A stretch of DNA of 53,829 nt from Myxococcales bacterium (GTDB lineage Bacteria > Myxococcota_A > Polyangia > Polyangiales > Polyangiaceae): contig JACPVJ010000039.1 of the NCBI GenBank assembly GCA_016191785.1, positions 1 to 53,829 of the forward strand, in the 5' to 3' direction. How positions within the stretch are numbered: the stretch's first letter is position 1; every line of letters begins with the position of its first letter. The position numbers were made by a program, and so were the translations under genes. Below the pieces are notes generated by a model. The model saw only the letters and a list, made by a program, of their open reading frames with translations. It was not told the DNA's origin and made no database searches. Below, piece after piece: positions 15,190-22,980 of this stretch.

Positions 15190-17751
15190 TCATGGAACCG
15201 CCGAGGCCGCCAGGAGCTTGGCCATGCCCTGGAAGAGCGCGATCAGCGATTCGGCTGCTTCCGGCGGCGCCTCGATGCGAACGCCGCCGCTCGGCGTGCG
15301 CTCGATGCGAAGCGCGTCGAACAGCAGGGTGGGGATGGCGCTCGCCGGGGCTGTCGCCGTGGCCTCGACCAAGGCAGGGCCGACCTCGTCGCCCAGAGCG
15401 GGTTCGGCGTCGTCGCTCGGCGGTGACAGATCCTCGTCCTCGTCCTCCGCGCCCGAGGCCTGGGCCGTCGCGCCTCGCGACGCAGGCGACGGCGGGTCGA
15501 GCTCGACCAAGCGCTCCACCCGCGTGAGAAACGAGGGAGCGGCGTCGAAGCGGACGGCGTCGCTGGAGCCGTCGAACAGACTCGAGAAGAGCGCCTGCTT
15601 CGCGCTCAAGAGGTCGGCGATGCGAGCCTCGATGCTGGCGTCGGACACGAGGTTGTACACGTCGACGGGCGACTTCTGCCCGAGACGGTAGATGCGGCCG
15701 ACGCGCTGCTCGAGCACCGCCGGATTCCACGGGAGCTCGAGGTTGATGCAGGCGTTGGCCGCGCGCTGCAAGTTGAGGCCCACGCCGCCCGCGTCCGAGA
15801 GGAACATCAGCGGCACGCGCGGATCGTCGTGAAAGTCGACGACGTTCCGCGTCCGCTGCGCTGGCTTCTCGGCGCCAGTGAAGAACACGCAGCGAGCACC
15901 GGACTGTTTCAGGACGTCGCGCAGGCTCCACTCAGCCAGCCGCAGCATGCGCCGCCACTGGCTGAACACCACGACCTTGCGCTCTTGTTCGACGACGAGG
16001 TCGGTGATCAAGCGCCGGAGCTCGAGGAGCTTCGGCGCGAACAGGCCGGCGAGCAGCGCGTCGTCGGGCTCGGCGTGCTGGTAGGTAGGCCAGACCTCGT
16101 CGAAGCGAAGTTGCCCGAGCCCGTTGGCGATGATGCGCTGCTGGTTCAAGAGCTGCATCAAGCGCAAGAACTCCCCTTGGGTCAGCGGTCGGCGCCGCGC
16201 GGTGTGCACGAGGGCGCTGACCGGTTGGTTCAGCGCGAAGTGCTCCTCGGCTTGCTGGGGCGTCATCTGAACGGGCACGCGGGTGTCGGTTCGCTTCGGG
16301 AGCTGCGCGATCACCTCTTTGCGCACCCGCCGCACCACCGACGGCCGCAAGCGCGCGCGCAACGTGTCCAGGTTTCTCGCTCCTGCCCTGCCCGTCGAGC
16401 CGCCGTCGCCGTCCCAGCTGGTGTACCAGGGGACGATGCGCCACTTCGGCGCCATTGCCAGATCGTCCACCCAGTCGAGGATCGAGGCCAGCTCTTCGAG
16501 CCGGTTCTCCATCGGCGTGCCCGTGAGCACGAGCCGGTACTCGGGGGTCAGCGCCTTCACCGTCACCGCCGACTTGGTCGCGTAGTTCTTGATGCGCTGC
16601 GCCTCGTCGAGCACCACGATCTCGGGTCGCAGAGCCTGCACCTCGGCGATGTCGCGCAAGAGCTGCTCGTAACCGATGATGACGAAGCCCGAGCGAAGCG
16701 AGCGGTACTGCCGCGCGCGATCGGCGGGCGGCCCGTCGACGACGACGGCTGGCGTATCCGTCGTCTCTTGCCACTCCCGCAGCCACTGGGACTTCAGACT
16801 CGCGGGCGCCACGACGACCCCCCGCCGGACGCGGCCGGCCCGGTGCAGGGCGTGGCAGGCAGCGACGGCCTGGGTGGTCTTGCCGAGGCCCATGTCGTCC
16901 GCGAGCAAGAGGCGCCCCACCTCGAGGAGCCGCGCGATTCCGTCTCGCTGGTAGGGGTAGAGCTTGCGACGCAGGGACCGTAGCTCCGACAGCACGCGGC
17001 CTGCGTCGCGCGCGCAGCGCAACCGCCGGTCCACGGCAGCCAGCTCCTCCATCACCAGAGCGCGAGCGGCGGGCGCCGCGCCGAGCCGGGCGCTTCCCTC
17101 GAGCGCACGCGCGACTCGCGCCAAGATCTCGCGTCGACGCTCGGGATCGCCGCGGACGCTGGCTTCGAGCCGCCCGTTCGGGAAGGCCCCCAGAAGCTCG
17201 ACCGCAGCCTTCGGGACGCCCGCGTGCACGGCGACCTCCAGCCCAGTGAGGCGATCCAGCTCGCCGCTCAGTGGCAGCAGCGGATCCCAGCGTAGCCACG
17301 GGCCAGCATCAAGAGCCGAGCGCTGCCGCGCCACGGCTCGCGTCTTCGCCTTCGTTGCGTGAATGTCGTCCAGGATGACCAAGAGGTGCTTGCAAAGCCC
17401 GAGCGAGCTCTTGATGAAGTCGGCGCAGTCACAGCTGCCAGCGACCGGCCGGACGCTCTCGAGCAGCGTCTGATACGGGCGCGAATCGCGGATGCCCCGG
17501 CCCTTGCCCTTTCGGGCCGTGGCGTAAAGACCGAGCGCCGCGCCGCGCCGCGGGCGCGAAGCCACCGAGAGCTCATCCCGACGGGCGAACTCCCAGCGCC
17601 GGTGAAGCGCCTCGAGCGCCGCTTCGCGCACGGCGAAGTCCGCGTCTCGGGTGACCGCGAGCACGTGGTCGACGATCAGGTCAGCGGGGATTCGGCCAAA
17701 GCGGCGGTGAGCCGCCGCGAGCAGGGTGTCTCGGGTCTCCGGAAGTTCCAC
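15190..17751 (-). CDS. SWIM-zinc-finger SNF2/RapA-type DNA helicase-like ATPase
   Basis: An 853-residue protein. A SWIM zinc motif lies at about 105-125 ('CDCADFIKSSLGLCKH', C-x-C...C-x-H). The SNF2 ATPase core spans about 265-700: 'YPYQRDGIARLL', Walker A 'DDMGLGKTTQ', the DEAQ box in 'EIVVLDEAQRIKN', motif III 'LTGTPMENRLEEL', 'VVVFSQWRRML', 'SDAGGVGLNLQ' and motif VI 'QRVGRIYRLGQ'. The C-terminal 150 residues are an acidic linker and a short tail. Such bacterial SWIM/SNF2 proteins translocate on double-stranded DNA and may remodel protein-DNA complexes. A GTG at 17751 starts the protein. It is monocistronic by spacing (61 bp from the next gene on its strand). Confidence 0.88.
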   Translation of the reverse strand: MELPETRDTLLAAAHRRFGRIPADLIVDHVLAVTRDADFAVREAALEALHRRWEFARRDELSVASRPRRGAALGLYATARKGKGRGIRDSRPYQTLLESVRPVAGSCDCADFIKSSLGLCKHLLVILDDIHATKAKTRAVARQRSALDAGPWLRWDPLLPLSGELDRLTGLEVAVHAGVPKAAVELLGAFPNGRLEASVRGDPERRREILARVARALEGSARLGAAPAARALVMEELAAVDRRLRCARDAGRVLSELRSLRRKLYPYQRDGIARLLEVGRLLLADDMGLGKTTQAVAACHALHRAGRVRRGVVVAPASLKSQWLREWQETTDTPAVVVDGPPADRARQYRSLRSGFVIIGYEQLLRDIAEVQALRPEIVVLDEAQRIKNYATKSAVTVKALTPEYRLVLTGTPMENRLEELASILDWVDDLAMAPKWRIVPWYTSWDGDGGSTGRAGARNLDTLRARLRPSVVRRVRKEVIAQLPKRTDTRVPVQMTPQQAEEHFALNQPVSALVHTARRRPLTQGEFLRLMQLLNQQRIIANGLGQLRFDEVWPTYQHAEPDDALLAGLFAPKLLELRRLITDLVVEQERKVVVFSQWRRMLRLAEWSLRDVLKQSGARCVFFTGAEKPAQRTRNVVDFHDDPRVPLMFLSDAGGVGLNLQRAANACINLELPWNPAVLEQRVGRIYRLGQKSPVDVYNLVSDASIEARIADLLSAKQALFSSLFDGSSDAVRFDAAPSFLTRVERLVELDPPSPASRGATAQASGAEDEDEDLSPPSDDAEPALGDEVGPALVEATATAPASAIPTLLFDALRIERTPSGGVRIEAPPEAAESLIALFQGMAKLLAASAVP

Positions 17752-17812
17752 GGCTTTGCGCTTACCTCAGCTCCGGCACCGGTTCGAGTGGCGTCTGCCT
17801 TCCCCCGTGGCC

Positions 17813-18472
17813 TCAGCCCCGCCGCGACCGGGCGAGGGCCTTCTCGTCGATCAGCCGCGTCATCGCTTGCCAGGCGCTCTGCTCGTCGGCGGTGGGTTTC
17901 CAGAGCGTGAAGTGGCAGGTGGGTGAGCCCGACGGGATGGTGGTGTCGAACCGGGCCTCGAACCCGAAGCGCTCGCTGAGCTCGCGGGCAGCGTCGATCA
18001 TGCCCTGCACGAAGTAGCGCTGCACCCGGCAGTCGAAGGCGCCGTAGTGGTCCTGGTGGGGGCACCAGGTGATGTCGAAGCTGACCTGCTGGTCGCCGTC
18101 GATGCGCGGCTCTTCCAGCGAGGCGTAGGCGATGCGGTTGATCACCGTGGCGTAGAACGACACGAACTCGGCCTCCGTCATCCCCTCGGGCCACTCGAAG
18201 CCATCGAGGATCTGCCGGCCCACGTCGTGGCCGACCTGGTAGAGCGCGTCGTAGACCAGCTTCTGACCCTCGGAGCCGAACCGCGCCTCGGCGGCCTTCA
18301 GCACGCCGATCAGGGCCATGGCCTGCATCGTGCCCCACTGCCAGAGCACCGCCGGATCGAAGTCGGTCTTCTCGAGCACGTCGCTGCGCAGGCGCTCGAG
18401 GCCCTTGGCGTAGGGTTGTTTGAACCGGAACCTCTGCCAGTTCGGTTCCGGGCGGTTCTTCCAGTGGGACAT
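17813..18472 (-). CDS. L-2-amino-thiazoline-4-carboxylate hydrolase-like protein
   Basis: A 219-residue protein of one domain. 'YDALYQVGHDVGRQIL', 'FDITWCPHQDHYGAFDCRVQRYF' and 'FGFEARFDTTIPSGSPTCHFTLW' fit the ATC-hydrolase family, which includes the enzyme opening the thiazoline ring on the route to L-cysteine, but most members have no assigned substrate. Conserved Cys and His residues in 'CPHQDH' are candidates for the active site. The ATG at 18472 is the only reasonable start. The gene is divergent from the Uma2-type gene. I am fairly sure of the fold family and unsure of the reaction. Confidence 0.6.
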   Translation of the reverse strand: MSHWKNRPEPNWQRFRFKQPYAKGLERLRSDVLEKTDFDPAVLWQWGTMQAMALIGVLKAAEARFGSEGQKLVYDALYQVGHDVGRQILDGFEWPEGMTEAEFVSFYATVINRIAYASLEEPRIDGDQQVSFDITWCPHQDHYGAFDCRVQRYFVQGMIDAARELSERFGFEARFDTTIPSGSPTCHFTLWKPTADEQSAWQAMTRLIDEKALARSRRG

Positions 18473-18541
18473 GGGGGGTGGCCCGAAGGTAGCCGATTTG
18501 GGGCGCGGCGGCCGGGGCCTGACCGCACCGCGTTCCTTCGC

Positions 18542-18547
18542 TATCCT
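18542..18547 (+). promoter_or_regulatory. Candidate -10 element (TATCCT) for the Uma2-type gene
   Basis: TATCCT ends 6 nt before the GTG at 18554, a spacing that implies a leaderless mRNA. No -35 is obvious. Confidence 0.4.
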
Positions 18548-18553
18548 ATCGGG

Positions 18554-19390
18554 GTGACCCAGCCCGTCGTCACCTGGACCATCGATCCGGACGATCCCCG
18601 CGCGCCGCCGACCGAGATCTGGCAACGGCTGACCCGGGAACAACAGCTCGCCATCGTCGATGCGTTGCCCAGCGACTTTCCGGTGTCCGAGGCGAGCCCG
18701 CCCGAGGGAGACGCGCACCTGGACGCGTTCACCGAGCCGCGCGACGCCCTGCGCCGTTGGTATCGGGGCCGCGGGCGCACCATCTACATCGCGGGGAACC
18801 TGCCGATCTACTACCCCGCCGAGCGGATGTTCTCGCCCGACCTGATCGCGGTCGACGGTGCGGATCAGCGACAGCGCGACAGCTGGATCGTCGACGCCGA
18901 GGGCGGCAAGGGGCTCGATGTCGCCATCGAGATCGTCGTGCGCGGCGACCGGAAGAAAGATCTCGAGAAGAACGTCGAGCGCTATGCCCGGCTCGGCATC
19001 CCCGAGTACTACCTGTTCGATCGCCGCCGCGTGACGCTGGCGGCGTGGGAGCTCTCGGGCTCGCGCTACCAGCGCCGGGTCGCACAGAGCGGCCGCTTTC
19101 ACTCCGCGGTGCTCGGGCTCGAGCTCTGGCTCGACGGGGAACGCCTGCGCTTCTCGGTCGGCGACGCGCCGGTGCCCGTCGCCGACGAGCTGATCGAGCG
19201 CGTTTCTCGGCTCTCCGCCGAGGCCCACGAGCGTGTGGAACGTCTGGAGGCAGAGCTTGCCGCCGAGCAGCGCTTGCGCGAGGAAGAGCAGCGCTTGCGC
19301 GAGGAAGAGCAGCGCTTGCGACAGTCCGCGGAGGCAGAGCTGGCGGAGCTGCGCGAGCGGCTGAAGAAGCTGGAGCGCGGCGAGGGCTGA
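18554..19390 (+). CDS. Uma2-family (DUF820) restriction-endonuclease-fold protein with coiled-coil tail
   Basis: A 278-residue protein. Residues about 60-200 match the Uma2 family: 'YIAGNLPIYYPAERMFSPDLIAV' carries the catalytic-type P-D, 'KGLDVAIEIVVRGDRKKDLEKNVERYARLGIPEYYLFD' carries the E-x-x and Lys of a PD-(D/E)XK nuclease fold, and a beta-rich end follows. From about 210 the chain is a continuous coiled coil made partly of a 21-bp repeated unit (RLREEEQ). Uma2 proteins are very numerous in cyanobacteria and myxobacteria and their targets are mostly unknown. Being next to the ATP-grasp cluster may be chance: it ends 15 bp from the convergent ligase gene. Confidence 0.75.
   Translation: MTQPVVTWTIDPDDPRAPPTEIWQRLTREQQLAIVDALPSDFPVSEASPPEGDAHLDAFTEPRDALRRWYRGRGRTIYIAGNLPIYYPAERMFSPDLIAVDGADQRQRDSWIVDAEGGKGLDVAIEIVVRGDRKKDLEKNVERYARLGIPEYYLFDRRRVTLAAWELSGSRYQRRVAQSGRFHSAVLGLELWLDGERLRFSVGDAPVPVADELIERVSRLSAEAHERVERLEAELAAEQRLREEEQRLREEEQRLRQSAEAELAELRERLKKLERGEG
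19268..19320 (+). repeat. 21-bp tandem repeat in the Uma2 coiled coil
   Basis: Two perfect 21-bp copies (19268-19288 and 19289-19309) and a partial third. Each copy encodes exactly one coiled-coil heptad, so the repeat can expand without breaking the frame. Confidence 0.85.
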
Positions 19391-19404
19391 TCCGACCCCG
19401 CCCG

Positions 19405-20619
19405 TCAGGCGTACTCGATCTGCACGGTCTCGATGATGCGCTGCATCGCGGCTTTGACCACCTCGGTATCGGGGTCCCGCACGATCACGTAGCCGTCGCC
19501 CTCGTAGCTGTCGCTCTTGGGCGTGCCGAGCCTGGGCAAGCGACTGTCGACCACCAGGCGCCCGACGGCCTCGTTGGCGCGCTCGACGCCGGTGATGCGG
19601 GCGACCCGCCCGCGCCCCGCGCCGCGGAGATAGGCCACACCAACCGCGAAGCGGCGCTGGAACGGTCCGTCGAAGGCGTCGTCGACCACGGCTCGGGCCC
19701 AGGCTCGGTACAGGTCGACGTCGTAGGCGTAGCTGCCGGCCAGCACCATGTGGGCGCCGGGGGGACGAGCGGCGATCTCGCCGATGGCGAGGCGCCCGTC
19801 GTCCCGGCGAAACCACTCCATGTGGGTGAAGCCCGTCTCGAGGCCGAGCGTCTTCACGGCGCGGACGCCGAGCTCGCGAGCGTCGGCGAAGTCGGGGCCG
19901 TCGATCGTGCGGGGGAAGACCACCACCCACTGGATCCACGGGTTTTCGACCACCTCGAGGGGCGTCGGGTAATAGCGCGAGATCGACTCGAATCGGACCT
20001 GCCCCCCGACGGTGATGGTCTCGAAGCTGTGCTCTTGGCCGCGCAGCAGCTCTTCCGCGAGGGCCGGGCGTTCGGCAGAAGCGCGGATGGCCGAGAGGGC
20101 AGCGCGGAGCTCGTCGGGGCTCCGCACCCGCCAGGTGGCAGCGCAGCCCATGCCCGCGGGGGGCTTGAGCACCAGGGGCAGGCCGACCTCGGCAACGAAT
20201 GCCTCGGCGTCGGCCCAGCTACGGATCAGCCGGTGGCGCGCGCAGGGCAGCCCGTGGCGGCGGAGCTCGTCCTTCATCCGGGCCTTGTCGCGGAACAGAT
20301 CGGCCGTCGCCGGGTCGGTGCCCGGCACACCGAGCGCGCGGCGCAGCTCGCCGAGCTGAACCTGAAGCGGCTCGAGGATCCCCAGCACGCGGTGCAGCTT
20401 GCCGTGGCGACGCTCGAGCAGGCGCGCCGCCTCGATCAGCTGCCGGGCGTCGAGGCCGTCGGCCACCTGGAGCTGGTCCGCAAACGCTGCGCGGCTCTCG
20501 CCGCGGACCAGCTCTTGGCCGATGCCGAGCAGCCGGACGCCGTGCAGGCGAGCCGCGGCGCGGGCGAAGCGCAGGGTCGTCTCCAGGGGAAACGGCGCCA
20601 CGAACAGCACATTTCGCAT
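19405..20619 (-). CDS. ATP-grasp ligase (paralogue D of the cluster)
   Basis: A 404-residue ATP-grasp enzyme. An N-terminal Rossmann-like domain ('VLFVAPFPLETTLRFARAAA') precedes the ATP-binding lobes: 'DKARMKDELRRHGLPCARHR', the Lys of 'PLVLKPPAGMGCAA', 'AEELLRGQEHSFETI', then 'TGFTHMEWFRRDDGRLAIGEIAARPPGAHM' with the Glu and Arg that hold Mg-ATP. Such enzymes form an acyl-phosphate and join it to an amine or thiol. Substrates cannot be told from sequence. The start ATG at 20619 is divergent from, and 22 bp away from, paralogue C. The C-terminal domain 'SRLPRLGTPKSDSYEGDGYVIV' is shared with C and A. Confidence 0.82.
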   Translation of the reverse strand: MRNVLFVAPFPLETTLRFARAAARLHGVRLLGIGQELVRGESRAAFADQLQVADGLDARQLIEAARLLERRHGKLHRVLGILEPLQVQLGELRRALGVPGTDPATADLFRDKARMKDELRRHGLPCARHRLIRSWADAEAFVAEVGLPLVLKPPAGMGCAATWRVRSPDELRAALSAIRASAERPALAEELLRGQEHSFETITVGGQVRFESISRYYPTPLEVVENPWIQWVVVFPRTIDGPDFADARELGVRAVKTLGLETGFTHMEWFRRDDGRLAIGEIAARPPGAHMVLAGSYAYDVDLYRAWARAVVDDAFDGPFQRRFAVGVAYLRGAGRGRVARITGVERANEAVGRLVVDSRLPRLGTPKSDSYEGDGYVIVRDPDTEVVKAAMQRIIETVQIEYA

Positions 20620-20629
20620 CCAGGCCTTG

Positions 20630-20635
20630 TACCAT
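20630..20635 (+). promoter_or_regulatory. Candidate -10 element (TACCAT) between divergent ATP-grasp genes
   Basis: TACCAT ends 6 nt before the ATG at 20642. The gap between the two divergent start codons is only 22 bp, so both promoters must overlap coding sequence. Confidence 0.4.
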
Positions 20636-20641
20636 CGTCCC

Positions 20642-21859
20642 ATGAAGGTCGTCTTCCTGGCGCCGAGCTACCCGCCCGAGATGCAGCAGTACACGCGGGG
20701 GCTCGCCGAGGTCGGGGCCGAGGTGTACGGCGTGGGCGACACGCCGCGCGCCTCGCTGCCGGCGAGCTTGAAGCCCCACCTGGCCGATTACCTCCAGGTG
20801 CCGCGGATCTTGGACGATGACGACGTGGTGGCGCGCGTCACCGAGTGGCTGCGCGGCCGATCGGTCGACCGGGTGCTCGCCAACTGGGAGGTGATGGTGC
20901 TCACCGCCGCGCGGCTGCGCGAGCGCTTCGGCATCCCCGGGATGAGCGTCGACACGGTGCGCGGCTTCCGCGACAAACAGCTGATGAAGGAGCGCGTGCG
21001 GCTCGCCGGGCTGCGCACCCCCCACTCCGAGCGCGTTCGCACGGCCAGCGAGACGCGGGCCGCCGCGGCGCGCATCGGCTACCCACTGATCGTCAAGCCC
21101 ATCTCGGGCGCGGGGAGCGCCGACACCTACAAAGTGCAGAGCGCCGCCGAGCTGGAGCGCGCGCTGTCGGCGATGCAACACGTCGAGGTCGCGAGCTGCG
21201 AAGAGTACATCAGCGGTGAGGAGTTCACCTTCGACACGGTGTGCATCGGGGGCAAGCCCGCCTTCATGAACGTGGCGCAGTACTTGCCGCCACCACTGGT
21301 CGCCCGCAGCGAAGAGTGGATCAGCCCGATCATCATCACCGTGCGCGACCTCTTGCAGCCGAAGCTCGTGGCCGGGGTGGCCCTGGGCAAGCAGGTGCTC
21401 GGCGCGCTGGGCATGGGCGACGGTTTCACCCACATGGAGTGGTTCCGAAAGCCCGACGGCGAGGTGGTGTTCGGCGAGATCGGCTGTCGACCCGGCGGCG
21501 CGCACCTGGTCGATCAGATGAACTACACCTGCGACATCGATCTGTTCCGCGAGTGGGCGCGCGCCGTGTGCTGGGGCAAATTCGAGGCGCCCACGACCCG
21601 GAAATACAACGCCGCCATCATCTTCAAGCGGGCCCGCGGCCAGGGGCGGATCACGCGGATCGAAGGCCTTCGGGCGTTCATGCGAGCCTACGGCGATCAC
21701 GTGGTGGAAGAGCGCCTGCTGCGTCCCGGCACCCCGCGCCGCAACTGGAAGCACACCCTGATCTCGGACGGGCACATCTTGCTGCGTCACCCCGACTGGC
21801 AGAAGACCTACGAAATGGCCCAGGCCGCCGCGACCGAGGTCACGCTCTATGCCGAGTGA
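20642..21859 (+). CDS. ATP-grasp ligase (paralogue C of the cluster)
   Basis: A 405-residue ATP-grasp enzyme, alike in length and motif order to the genes at 19405-20619 and 33574-34800. It has 'KVVFLAPSYPPEMQQYTRGLA' at the N-terminus, 'DKQLMKERVRLAGLRTPHSE', the ATP-binding 'LIVKPISGAGSADT', 'CEEYISGEEFTFDTV' and 'GFTHMEWFRKPDGEVVFGEIGCRPGGAH'. 'RYPP'-like aromatic segments ('AQYLPPPLVA') may line the acceptor pocket. Only this gene of the cluster is on the plus strand. Its TGA abuts the stop of the convergent 7TM gene as TGATCA. Confidence 0.83.
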   Translation: MKVVFLAPSYPPEMQQYTRGLAEVGAEVYGVGDTPRASLPASLKPHLADYLQVPRILDDDDVVARVTEWLRGRSVDRVLANWEVMVLTAARLRERFGIPGMSVDTVRGFRDKQLMKERVRLAGLRTPHSERVRTASETRAAAARIGYPLIVKPISGAGSADTYKVQSAAELERALSAMQHVEVASCEEYISGEEFTFDTVCIGGKPAFMNVAQYLPPPLVARSEEWISPIIITVRDLLQPKLVAGVALGKQVLGALGMGDGFTHMEWFRKPDGEVVFGEIGCRPGGAHLVDQMNYTCDIDLFREWARAVCWGKFEAPTTRKYNAAIIFKRARGQGRITRIEGLRAFMRAYGDHVVEERLLRPGTPRRNWKHTLISDGHILLRHPDWQKTYEMAQAAATEVTLYAE

Positions 21860-22621
21860 TCAGGCGCGGGGCGCGGGGCCCGGCCGCTCTTCCAGCCAGC
21901 GGCGGTAGACCTTCGGCGGGAAGAACGCCAGGCTCAAAGCCACGGCCGACGTGGTGGCGAGCAACGACACGGTGCTGAGCGCCCAGACGTGCGCACGCAG
22001 GCCCGTGCCGTAGACCAGCCGGTGCGCGATGCTCACCGCGAAGCCGAGCGCCGGGCAGCCGATGGCGACGCCCCAGAGCAAGACGCGGTTGACCACCAGC
22101 GGGTCTGCCAGGCCGATGCGCTGACGCAAGCGCAGCTTGTGGTGAAGGTGGAAGCACTCGAGCGCCATCCAGGTGGGCGCTGCGCCGCGAGCCGCGAGCC
22201 CAAAGGGAACCCAGGGCCCCGAGATGGGGATCATGTCGGAGTACCGCAAGAGCTCGCCAGAGACGATTTCGCCAGCCAGCGCCACCGCGATCAGCGCGGT
22301 CAAAGTGCCCGCCAGGCCGCCGGCCCACGCCTCGCGCGGGCGGAACACCCGCCACGAGAAGGCGACCAGGGCCACATGGCCAATGCACTCGACGGACAGG
22401 CCGATCAGGGTGAAGAGCGCGCGCTGATCTTGGGTGCCTTCCACCAAGATCTTCCCAGCCGTGCCCACGGCGTAGGCGATGAAACCCACGCACAGCGTGG
22501 CCACCGCCAAGAGCAGCTCGGGCAGCTTGCGCGTCCGCCACCAGAGCCCGAGCACCCGCGAGCCGACGACCAGCGACGCCAGCATGGAGAGCACGAGCCC
22601 GGCGACGCTGAGGGCAGTCAC
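21860..22621 (-). CDS. Seven-helix integral membrane protein, unknown
   Basis: A 253-residue protein with about seven membrane helices: 'VAGLVLSMLASLVVGSRVLGLW', 'LLLAVATLCVGFIAYAVG', 'LIGLSVECIGHVALVAFSW', 'GTLTALIAVALAG', a region around 'WVPFGLAARGAAPTWMALECFHLHHKL', 'VNRVLLWGVAIGCPALGFAVS' and 'VWALSTVSLLATTSAVALSLAF'. The arrangement resembles sensory or histidine-kinase 7TM input modules, but no output domain is attached. A cytosolic His pair ('FHLHH') is notable. The GTG start overlaps the stop of the 111-residue gene. It is the last gene of the long minus-strand operon. Function unknown. Confidence 0.65.
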   Translation of the reverse strand: MTALSVAGLVLSMLASLVVGSRVLGLWWRTRKLPELLLAVATLCVGFIAYAVGTAGKILVEGTQDQRALFTLIGLSVECIGHVALVAFSWRVFRPREAWAGGLAGTLTALIAVALAGEIVSGELLRYSDMIPISGPWVPFGLAARGAAPTWMALECFHLHHKLRLRQRIGLADPLVVNRVLLWGVAIGCPALGFAVSIAHRLVYGTGLRAHVWALSTVSLLATTSAVALSLAFFPPKVYRRWLEERPGPAPRA

Positions 22622-22953
22622 TTCCGGCCCCTCCGGGTGCTGTCGGACTCGAGCCGATCGAACAGGTCGTAGGCCGTGTCTTCTCGGGCCTCGGTCTGGC
22701 TCGCCGCGACCGAGTCGAGCTCACGCATCAGCGCTTGGCAGAGCTCGGCGGCCTGGTCGACCTTGCGCTTCGCCAGGGCGGCGCCGAGCAAGCGCTCGAT
22801 GACCACCAGCATCTGACGTGGCGTGACGGTGCTCGGATCGAGCCCGACGTCTCGCAGCACCAGCCGCACCGTGCCGCGCGCTTCGAGCTTGGACATGCTG
22901 GTGCGCGCCTCGAGCGCGGCGCACAGCCATTCGAACGTGGACGATCCCGTCAC
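22618..22953 (-). CDS. Small helical cytosolic protein
   Basis: A 111-residue protein, helical and charged, with no signal peptide: 'TVRLVLRDVGLDPSTVTPRQMLVVIERLLGAALAKRKVDQAAELCQALMREL'. It looks like a small adaptor. The stretch 'VGLDPSTVTPRQMLVVIER' recalls C-terminal dimerisation segments, but I do not recognise the family. The start is GTG at 22953. It lies 27 bp after the preceding gene and overlaps the membrane-protein start by GTGA, so it is certainly part of that operon. Confidence 0.6.
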   Translation of the reverse strand: MTGSSTFEWLCAALEARTSMSKLEARGTVRLVLRDVGLDPSTVTPRQMLVVIERLLGAALAKRKVDQAAELCQALMRELDSVAASQTEAREDTAYDLFDRLESDSTRRGRK

Positions 22954-22980
22954 TGCTGGATCTCGGGAGCGTAGCCCGAC